Assembly: GCA_003505715.1 (NCBI GenBank)
Contig: DNXU01000477.1
Coordinates: 1,464 to 7,865 of the forward strand
Length of the DNA stretch: 6,402 nucleotides
Source of the DNA: Cyanobacteria bacterium UBA8803
GTDB taxonomy: Bacteria > Cyanobacteriota > Cyanobacteriia > Cyanobacteriales > Coleofasciculaceae
Direction: 5' to 3'
Part shown: positions 1 through 4,458 of the stretch, piece by piece
Numbering within the stretch: position 1 is the first letter of the stretch
Layout: the number at the start of each line of letters is the position of its first letter
The notes under the pieces: generated by a model
The model's database searches: none
Seen by the model: only the letters and a program-made list of their open reading frames with translations
Told to the model about the DNA's origin: nothing
Position numbers and translations under genes: made by a program

Positions 1-91
1 CCGCACCCTGTACTGTCACAATCAGTTTTCTCTTAATTTATCACCATAGATCCGGAACAGCCAATTGCCTAAAGTGCCTTGATCTGGATGG

Positions 92-442
92 TTAGTGGAG
101 GTTGGCGATCGCATTAAGTTGTACCTCAACTGCTCTGAGATACTCCGAGTCAGATAGGACTTGAGGCGAGAGTCGGTTGGCATTAACTGCACTTTGAACA
201 ATCTCTTCGGCAGTAATTTGTCCAATCTGGTAGGCAGCAGTGAAACCGATATGGCCAGGAATACCTTGGGGTTGGAAGTATCCTTGGTGAGCGAGGGAAA
301 CCAGGGTGAAGGGTGTCAGCTGCGTAGTAGAGGTACTTTGTGCCGTTGCTTGCTTGATCGCTACTGGTTCGGCTTTGGCTGTAGGTGCATGGACGGCAGA
401 AATTAGCAAAATTGATAGGCTGCTGAGAATTAGACCTTTCAT
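92..442 (-). CDS. Small secreted protein of unknown function (116 aa)
   Basis: I do not recognise a named family. The start has a good ribosome binding site (AGAGGTGG on the minus strand, 447-454, about 5-7 nt before ATG). Residues 1-24 form a classical Sec signal peptide: MKG, a hydrophobic stretch at about 4-17, then an AKA motif at 22-24 that suggests cleavage before Glu25. The mature protein would be about 92 residues. It has a Ser/Thr/Gln-rich linker (about 30-43) followed by a helical domain (about 45-116) with the patterns LVSLAHQGYF, GFTAAYQIGQITAEEIVQSA and YLRAVEVQL. There are no cysteines and no metal-binding or catalytic motif, so a structural or binding role in periplasm or outside the cell is more likely than an enzyme. 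This is inference. The gene is divergent from a MarR regulator and its upstream region holds that regulator's likely operators, so it is probably part of the regulon. The sequence style resembles conserved hypothetical cyanobacterial exported proteins. Confidence 0.85.
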   Translation of the reverse strand: MKGLILSSLSILLISAVHAPTAKAEPVAIKQATAQSTSTTQLTPFTLVSLAHQGYFQPQGIPGHIGFTAAYQIGQITAEEIVQSAVNANRLSPQVLSDSEYLRAVEVQLNAIANLH

Positions 443-446
443 AACG

Positions 447-454
447 CCACCTCT
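447..454 (-). promoter_or_regulatory. Ribosome binding site of the small secreted protein
   Basis: On the minus strand the sequence AGAGGTGG precedes the ATG at 440-442. It is a strong anti-16S match at normal spacing and supports this start codon, which also gives a complete signal peptide. Confidence 0.7.
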
Positions 455-482
455 TCGGGCAATATTGTTGTTACCGATGAAC

Positions 483-500
483 TAATCGCATTTGCAGTAA
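483..500. promoter_or_regulatory. Degenerate third MarR-type operator copy
   Basis: The 18 bases TAATCGCATTTGCAGTAA match the layout of the two better sites next to it (8-base half, 2-base centre, 8-base half). They agree with the consensus TARTTGCA-NN-TGCAACTA at 12 of 16 defined positions, but the inverted symmetry is kept only in the central GCA/TGC part. It overlaps the next site by 3 bases. It could be a low-affinity site or an eroded copy. It lies where the promoter of the leftward secreted-protein gene is expected. Confidence 0.4.
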
Positions 501-515
501 TTGCATTTGCAACTA
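498..515. promoter_or_regulatory. Candidate MarR operator, site 2
   Basis: TAATTGCATTTGCAACTA is an inverted repeat with 8-base arms around a 2-base centre (centre at 506/507). It has one mismatched pair (A500 against C513). It shares 15 of 18 bases with the perfect site at 536-553, and 15 of the 16 arm positions. Size and symmetry fit the 16-20 bp palindromes bound by MarR dimers. Its position, between the divergent genes and 56 bp upstream of the leftward ATG, suits repression of the secreted-protein gene. Confidence 0.7.
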
Positions 516-535
516 AATTTAGGATAGCTCTAAAC

Positions 536-553
536 TAGTTGCAGATGCAACTA
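536..553. promoter_or_regulatory. Candidate MarR operator, site 1 (perfect palindrome)
   Basis: TAGTTGCAGATGCAACTA has perfect 8-base arms, TAGTTGCA and TGCAACTA, around the dinucleotide GA. It ends 21 bp before the marR start codon and covers the -35 region of the only plausible marR promoter, which is the classical layout for autorepression. Its near-copy at 498-515 makes chance very unlikely. That the MarR protein encoded next door is the binder is inference from position and from the family's habit of autoregulation. Confidence 0.75.
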
Positions 554-565
554 ATTGTTTACAAT
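539..565 (+). promoter_or_regulatory. Putative marR promoter, possibly giving a leaderless mRNA
   Basis: A good -10 match, TACAAT, lies at 560-565, with a weak -35 (TTGCAG, 539-544) at a short 15-base spacing inside operator site 1. Transcription would begin at about 572, only 2-3 bases before the ATG at 575. No Shine-Dalgarno sequence precedes that ATG. Together these suggest a leaderless or nearly leaderless message. The -35 is poor, so the call is tentative. Confidence 0.4.
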
Positions 566-574
566 ACTTAACCA

Positions 575-1039
575 ATGACTCCAAACCTCGACGAATCCCA
601 TAACGCAGTCTGGCGACTGTTCTTAACCACTCAGGCGTTATTGCTCGACCGGATCGAGCAGGAGTTAGCAGAAGCCGAACTGCCACCACTGACTTGGTAC
701 GATGTCCTCTGGGCGCTGGAAAGCTCGCCTGATCGTCACTTACGATTGCATGAATTGGCGGAGGCGATCGTACTCAACCGCAGTAATCTCACTCGCCTGA
801 TCGATCGCCTCGAAGCAGCAGGTTTAGTTTGTCGCAAGTCCTGTCCGCAGGATCGGCGGGGTGCGTTTGCAGCAATTACAGAAGAGGGGTTAGCTATGCG
901 TCAACGGATGTGGCAAGTTTATGGAGTTGCGATCGCGAAATATTTTGCGAATTATGTCAGCGATGCAGAGGTAGTTGTTCTTTCTCAAGTTTTAATAAGG
1001 ATACGTGAAGGGATGAGGGATGAGGGTTCTACTGGTTGA
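575..1039 (+). CDS. MarR-family transcriptional regulator (154 aa)
   Basis: This is a dimeric winged-helix repressor of the MarR family, usually released from DNA by small phenolic ligands or by oxidation. Length is typical (about 140-160 aa). N-terminal helices at about 8-35 carry the dimerisation region. The segment LPPLTWYDVLWALESSP (36-52) is characteristic. The helix-turn-helix spans about 56-84, with recognition helix NRSNLTRLIDRLEAAGLV at about 68-85, and the wing contains the family hallmark DRRG at 93-96 followed by ITEEG. C-terminal helices (about 105-147) complete the dimer interface. Two cysteines, Cys86 and Cys90, sit at the base of the wing, so redox sensing is possible but unproven. 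The start is chosen because it gives the normal family N-terminus, although no Shine-Dalgarno is present. Operator-like palindromes lie just upstream, implying autoregulation and control of the divergent secreted-protein gene. The protease gene follows 46 bp downstream on the same strand. The ligand cannot be predicted. Confidence 0.93.
   Translation: MTPNLDESHNAVWRLFLTTQALLLDRIEQELAEAELPPLTWYDVLWALESSPDRHLRLHELAEAIVLNRSNLTRLIDRLEAAGLVCRKSCPQDRRGAFAAITEEGLAMRQRMWQVYGVAIAKYFANYVSDAEVVVLSQVLIRIREGMRDEGSTG
1010..1026 (+). repeat. Short GGGATGA tandem repeat at the end of marR
   Basis: The 7-base unit GGGATGA is present twice, followed by GGG. It encodes most of the tail after the last MarR helix (EGMRDEG). 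Tracts of this kind are common low-complexity repeats in cyanobacterial genomes and this one may have replaced the original C-terminal codons. Confidence 0.5.
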
Positions 1040-1085
1040 TGAGTTATCGTAGTGATTAAACTGGCGCGATAGCGGATGGGTTGCC

Positions 1086-2849
1086 ATGAGAAAGTTTTTA
1101 TTGCTGTGTTTGTTTATTGTTGGGCTGGGGTTTGCCCTGTTTAACTTTAAAGGTCTGGCAAATCAGGGAGAATATGGCTCAATTGTGCTAGATTTCCGGG
1201 AAGATATCCCCACAGCTAAGATTACGGAACAAGTAGAGGCGATCGCTAAAAAATACGGCGTTACTCCCCGACTTAATAGTGAATTTTCCGTTGCTGACCA
1301 TATTTATATTTTGGAGGGCAATAAGCAATTACTGGATAATCTGAAAAAATCAGAACTGTCCGAGGAAACAGAATTTATTGAACCCAACTACGTTTACAGT
1401 GCCTTCTACATTCCGAACGACCCCGACTATAGCAAGCAGTGGAACCTGCGGAGCATTAATATTGAATCGGCGTGGGATGAAACTAGAGGGAATGGTATTA
1501 CGGTAGCGGTTATTGATACCGGGATTAGCCGCGTTCCGGATTTGCAAGATACTAAGTTTGTTGAAGGTTACGATTTTGTCAACGATCGGGTTGATGCCTC
1601 CGACGACAATGGTCATGGCACCCACGTTGCCGGGACAGTCGCCCAAACTACTAATAATGGTTATGGTGTGGCTGGGGTCGCTTACGAAGCCAGTCTGATG
1701 CCGTTGAAAGTATTGAGTGAAAGCGGTGGCGGTACGGTTTCCGATATTGCTGAGGCAATTAAGTTTGCTGCCGATAATAATGCCGATGTTATCAATATGA
1801 GTCTCGGCGGCGGTGGTGAGAGCCAACTGATGCAAGAAGCAATTAATTATGCCCATAGTAAAGGTGTTGTGGTCGTAGCCGCAGCTGGTAATTCTGGCCA
1901 AAATGCTGCTTCCTATCCTGCCCGCTATCCCCATGTGATTGGTGTCTCCGCCCTCGATCCAGCTGGCTTGAAGGCTCCCTATTCTAACTTTGGTGCGGGC
2001 GTAGATATCTCAGCCCCTGGTGGCAGCGAAGCGGGTAAAATTTTGCAAGAGACTATTGACCCTGAAACCAACGAACCTATGTTTGCAGGGTTCCAGGGCA
2101 CTAGTATGGCTGCTCCCCATGTGGCGGGGGTAGCTGCTTTAATTAAAGCGAGTAATATCAATGACCCCGATGAAGTGTTGAGCGTTCTGCAACAGTCCAG
2201 CCGCCGCATGGAAGAAGATCCCCTCAACCACTTTGGTGCCGGACAACTTGATGCAGCTGCTGCGGTTAAACTCGCGATGCGCGGACAAATTACTTTCCGC
2301 GATTTCTTCCGCTGGTTGCAACAGAATGGCTATCTCAATCTCAAGTTCTGGATTGACGGTGGTGCGGTTGCCTTACTACCAAAAGTGCTGATGGTTCTCG
2401 GTTCCTACTTACTGGCTTGGTTCTTGCGGAATTATTTACCCTTTGGCTGGAGTCTTAGTACTGGGTTAGTAGCGGGGAGTTCGGGATTATTCTTCCTGCG
2501 CGGTTTTTACGTCTTCGACTTGCCGCAATGGCCGTTCCGTGTCATGGGTAGTTCTATTCCGGAACTGGGTACGGCAATTCAAGGGACTAGCCTGTTAAAC
2601 CCAATTTTTGCCAGCGTATTGATTCCATTTATATTGGTGGTTTTGTTCCTAGGACACCCGCAATGGAAATGGGTGGCAATTGGATCGGCGCTGGGAGTTG
2701 CTAGTTGTTTGGCCGTCAGTGCAGTGATGTCCCCCAGCGTATTGTGGCTAGGTAGCGGTGTGATGGCGCGTCTGTTCCTGGTTGCTAATGCTTTACTCTG
2801 CGTGGGACTTGCCTATTTAGCTAGTAAAGGAGAGGGTAAATTCGCATGA
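1086..2849 (+). CDS. S8 subtilisin-like serine protease with C-terminal membrane domain (587 aa)
   Basis: This is a secreted or membrane-anchored endopeptidase of family S8. Residues 4-20 form a hydrophobic signal peptide or anchor. Residues about 30-105 resemble an inhibitor-type propeptide (IVLDFREDIP through TEFIEPNYVY). The catalytic domain spans about 115-398 with an intact triad: Asp144 in AVIDTG, His177 in NGHGTHVAGT, Ser340 in GTSMAAPHVAG. The oxyanion-hole Asn is Asn269 in AAAGNSG. After a short amphipathic segment (about 402-424), residues 425-580 are strongly hydrophobic with four or five likely transmembrane helices (about 427-447, 456-475, 502-522, 528-548, 559-579), unusual beside soluble subtilisins. 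The protease domain should face the periplasm or thylakoid lumen. The start has an imperfect Shine-Dalgarno (GGATGG, 1074-1079) 6 nt ahead. Its stop overlaps the next gene by 4 bp and it follows marR by 46 bp, so co-transcription is likely. The substrate is unknown. Confidence 0.95.
   Translation: MRKFLLLCLFIVGLGFALFNFKGLANQGEYGSIVLDFREDIPTAKITEQVEAIAKKYGVTPRLNSEFSVADHIYILEGNKQLLDNLKKSELSEETEFIEPNYVYSAFYIPNDPDYSKQWNLRSINIESAWDETRGNGITVAVIDTGISRVPDLQDTKFVEGYDFVNDRVDASDDNGHGTHVAGTVAQTTNNGYGVAGVAYEASLMPLKVLSESGGGTVSDIAEAIKFAADNNADVINMSLGGGGESQLMQEAINYAHSKGVVVVAAAGNSGQNAASYPARYPHVIGVSALDPAGLKAPYSNFGAGVDISAPGGSEAGKILQETIDPETNEPMFAGFQGTSMAAPHVAGVAALIKASNINDPDEVLSVLQQSSRRMEEDPLNHFGAGQLDAAAAVKLAMRGQITFRDFFRWLQQNGYLNLKFWIDGGAVALLPKVLMVLGSYLLAWFLRNYLPFGWSLSTGLVAGSSGLFFLRGFYVFDLPQWPFRVMGSSIPELGTAIQGTSLLNPIFASVLIPFILVVLFLGHPQWKWVAIGSALGVASCLAVSAVMSPSVLWLGSGVMARLFLVANALLCVGLAYLASKGEGKFA
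2827..2836 (+). promoter_or_regulatory. Ribosome binding site inside the protease 3' end
   Basis: The purine-rich AAGGAGAGGG ends 9 nt before the ATG at 2846, within the last protease codons. With the ATGA stop-start overlap it indicates translational coupling of the protease and the small downstream protein. Confidence 0.6.
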
Positions 2850-3070
2850 GTCTTAATATCACTGGCGTGATCGAACGGAAAGACATCGGTACAGGTGCTT
2901 GGGCATTAGTGGCAGACTCCGGGGAAACTTACGAACTCAAGGATGCTCCGGCTGAGTTAAAGAAACCCAATTTGAAAGTAAAAGTCACAGGAGAAGTACG
3001 AGACGATGTCATGACTTTAGCCATGATTGGCCCGGTATTACAGGTCAAATCTTTTGAAGTGATAGATTGA
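2846..3070 (+). CDS. Small OB-fold-like protein coupled to the protease (74 aa)
   Basis: I do not recognise a named family with confidence. The 74 residues look like an all-beta small barrel. Alternating hydrophobic strands are seen at about 3-9 (LNITGVI), 18-23 (WALVAD), 26-31 (ETYELK), 43-51 (LKVKVTGEV), 55-60 (VMTLAM) and 65-72 (LQVKSFEV). The motif G-x-W-x-L-x-x-x-x-G-x-x-Y-x-L followed by V-x-V-x-G-x-V is typical of small bacterial OB-fold proteins. There is no signal peptide, no membrane segment and no cysteine, so it should be cytoplasmic. Its ATG overlaps the protease stop codon (ATGA, 2846-2849) with a Shine-Dalgarno just upstream, which supports translational coupling and a shared role, possibly regulating or binding the cytoplasmic side of the membrane protease. 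That role is inference. Its charged, Lys-rich middle could also bind nucleic acid. Confidence 0.82.
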   Translation: MSLNITGVIERKDIGTGAWALVADSGETYELKDAPAELKKPNLKVKVTGEVRDDVMTLAMIGPVLQVKSFEVID

Positions 3071-3105
3071 CAATCTGAGGACTTATAAACAGTCTCTATT
3101 TGTAG

Positions 3106-3131
3106 GGTGCGTTAGCATAGCATAACGCACC
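3106..3131. repeat. REP-like palindrome (GGTGCGTTA / TAACGCACC)
   Basis: Perfect 9-base arms, GGTGCGTTA (3106-3114) and TAACGCACC (3123-3131), enclose an 8-base loop, preceded by TGTAG. Palindromes with this GTGCGTTA/TAACGCAC core are common dispersed intergenic repeats in cyanobacteria. It lies between the end of the small OB-like gene and the PAS-receiver gene. It has no T-run after it, so it is not a standard intrinsic terminator, though the hairpin could protect mRNA 3' ends or mark the transcription-unit boundary. Confidence 0.75.
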
Positions 3132-3170
3132 ATTACGACTCGCGTTCAAGCAGCAGCATTCCTTTAATTT

Positions 3171-4232
3171 ATGAGCGAAGAGCAGTTTATTCAACACTTC
3201 CAAGCCATCCATGCACAGTTGGTAGCACTGCACGGATATGTTATGCCATTGCCACAGAGGAACACCGAACAGATTGCGGAAATCTTGGCGGCGCTAGCTG
3301 CCTCCCTTGATAATCTCCAAATGATCTACGAGGAGATGCAGGCGAGTTTAGCGGCATCAACAGTCCTTGAGGAGGAGATTCTCCAGCAGAGCGAGCAAGC
3401 GGTAGCAGAACGCCAGCGCTATTATGACTTGTTTCAATTTGCGCCGGATGCCTATTTGCTGACTGATGCCAATGGATTAATTCTGGAAGCCAACGCTGCG
3501 GCTCGTAAGCTGCTGAATATTCGCCAGAACTCCTTAGTTCGTATGCCATTAGCTAGTTTTGTCCCACCGGTAGAGCGTCAAGCGTTGCGCTCATACCTGA
3601 ACAAAATGAGGCAGCTCCAGCCAGTGGAGGATTTGGAAATTAGTTTGTGTCCAAGAGATGGTAAGGCGTTCGCTGCTCAATTGAAAGTTACAATCGCCCG
3701 CGATTTCTCTGGTGACATCGCAGCCTTGCGGATTGGTATACGTGACATCAGTCAGTACAAGCAGGCGGAGGGCTTACCATTGCAGTTGCTCCAACAGCAG
3801 CAGGATGAGGTTGCTCAATATACTACACCTCAGGTATCTTCACTACCAGGTTCGCTCGATGGTTTGCAGGTACTAATAGTAGATGACGAAACTGATGCCC
3901 GCGAATTTATCACTGCCGTTCTGGAGTCTCAGGGGATTCACGTCACTGCTGTTGCAACAGGTGCAGAGGCATTGGCGACACTAGAGGACTTCCGTCCCGA
4001 TGTTCTGGTTAGCGATATTCGGATGCCGGATGAGAGTGGGTATAGTCTGATTCGCAAGATACGCCAACTGGAAGGCGAAAAAGGATGGCATATTCCGGCG
4101 GCTGCCCTCACAGCCTATCTGGCAGAAGACCGGGAAAAGGCACTCTCTGCCGGATTTGAATCGCATCTGCACAAGCTAGCTCAGCCAACGGAGTTAGTTG
4201 CAATGGTAGCTCGGTTGGCAGGTCGAGTCTGA
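3171..4232 (+). CDS. PAS domain and receiver domain protein without a kinase (353 aa)
   Basis: This is a signalling protein with three parts. Residues about 1-82 are helical, with a predicted coiled coil at about 46-82 (Gln/Glu/Ala-rich). Residues about 83-196 form a PAS sensor domain (YDLFQFAPDAYLLTDANGLI, then a C-terminal IGIRDISQYKQAE). After a Gln-rich linker (about 200-230), a receiver domain spans about 232-350: acidic pair Asp238-Asp239, phospho-acceptor Asp282 in VSDIRMPD, Thr314 and Lys335. The usual Lys-Pro pair is Lys-Leu here (HKLAQP), but the receiver otherwise looks phosphorylatable. The receiver resembles those at the C-termini of large cyanobacterial hybrid kinases, yet no HisKA or HATPase module and no DNA-binding output is present. 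It probably acts by protein contacts in a phosphorelay. No cognate kinase is in the window. No Shine-Dalgarno precedes ATG 3171; a second in-frame ATG at 3243 would remove 24 residues and leave all domains intact. Confidence 0.9.
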   Translation: MSEEQFIQHFQAIHAQLVALHGYVMPLPQRNTEQIAEILAALAASLDNLQMIYEEMQASLAASTVLEEEILQQSEQAVAERQRYYDLFQFAPDAYLLTDANGLILEANAAARKLLNIRQNSLVRMPLASFVPPVERQALRSYLNKMRQLQPVEDLEISLCPRDGKAFAAQLKVTIARDFSGDIAALRIGIRDISQYKQAEGLPLQLLQQQQDEVAQYTTPQVSSLPGSLDGLQVLIVDDETDAREFITAVLESQGIHVTAVATGAEALATLEDFRPDVLVSDIRMPDESGYSLIRKIRQLEGEKGWHIPAAALTAYLAEDREKALSAGFESHLHKLAQPTELVAMVARLAGRV

Positions 4233-4291
4233 GATATTCGATTTTTCTCTACAAGCCAGATATTCTATATCATGAGTCTGAATTTCGGGAA

Positions 4292-4393
4292 GTGATACCA
4301 AGTTGCGGTCAAACGTAGTACTGTCTCTTTCCCCCCATCTCCCCATCTCCCCGTCGGCTAGGTCTACTATCTTTGAATGCAACTCGGTATAAC
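4292..4393. mobile_element. MITE-like element with 29-bp imperfect terminal inverted repeats (102 bp)
   Basis: The left arm 4292-4320 (begins GTGATACCAAGTTGC, ends TAGTA) is the inverse of the right arm 4365-4393 (begins TACTA, ends GCAACTCGGTATAAC). They match at 23 of 29 positions, 18 of the outer 22. The 44-bp centre has no coding potential and contains a short C-rich tandem repeat. Small size, terminal inverted repeats, no ORF and an intergenic location fit a miniature inverted-repeat transposable element. I see no convincing target-site duplication at the edges and no transposase in the window, so mobility is inference. A structured RNA or a decayed hairpin repeat is the alternative. Confidence 0.5.
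4333..4352 (+). repeat. CCCCATCT tandem repeat, 2.5 copies
   Basis: Two full copies of CCCCATCT and a final CCCC lie inside the MITE-like element. On the other strand it reads as GGGGAGAT units, a low-complexity tract often seen in cyanobacterial intergenic DNA. A short minus-strand reading frame across it reads as Gly-Glu-Met-Gly-Arg-Trp and is an artefact of the repeat. Confidence 0.7.
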
Positions 4394-4396
4394 AAT

Positions 4397-4420
4397 CCCT
4401 CTCCCAAAGTTGGGAGAGGG
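4397..4420. repeat. Hairpin repeat CCCTCTCCCAA / TTGGGAGAGGG, possible terminator
   Basis: Perfect 11-base arms (4397-4407 and 4410-4420) surround a 2-base centre, forming a very stable GC-rich stem. Such CCCTCTCCCAA palindromes are dispersed repeats in many cyanobacterial genomes. It sits between convergent genes, 38 bp beyond the stop of the leftward transglutaminase-like gene. Read leftward, the stem is followed by ATTGTTAT, a weak U-rich tail, so it may end that transcript. Read rightward, it is followed by a G-rich run and would be a poor intrinsic terminator. Confidence 0.65.
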
Positions 4421-4458
4421 GTTGGGGGTGATGGCTCTCGGCTCGATCTGCCTGCCCG

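Noticed and set aside
22..225. Minus-strand 67-codon open frame ending before the secreted-protein gene's stop
   Set aside because: It mostly overlaps the well-supported secreted-protein gene in another frame, has no ribosome binding site, and its composition is not convincing. The part at 22-91 outside that gene is too short to judge as a gene remnant.
161..406. Plus-strand 81-codon frame opposite the secreted-protein gene
   Set aside because: It is a shadow on the complementary strand of a gene with a clear signal peptide and ribosome binding site.
1350..1934. Long minus-strand frame of 194 codons inside the protease gene
   Set aside because: It lies opposite the catalytic domain with its intact triad. 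Its Ile/Asn/Gly-rich composition is what antisense of Asp/Asn/Gly-rich subtilisin codons gives.
3075..3100. Weak stem GAG-ACT / AGTCTC after the OB-like gene as a terminator
   Set aside because: The stem is only 6 bp with a bulge and a 7-base loop, and it has no proper T-run. It is too weak to call.
3241..3549. Minus-strand 102-codon frame inside the PAS-receiver gene
   Set aside because: It is antisense to a well-supported domain protein and shows no recognisable motif or ribosome binding site.
4233..4291. Possible regulatory RNA or terminator just after the PAS-receiver gene
   Set aside because: The stretch is AT-rich with a short T-run but no stable stem ahead of it, and nothing else is recognisable.
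4194..4382. Minus-strand 62-codon frame across the convergent gap
   Set aside because: It is generated by the GGGGAGAT repeat (Gly-Glu-Met-Gly-Arg-Trp) and the inverted-repeat element, not by a gene.
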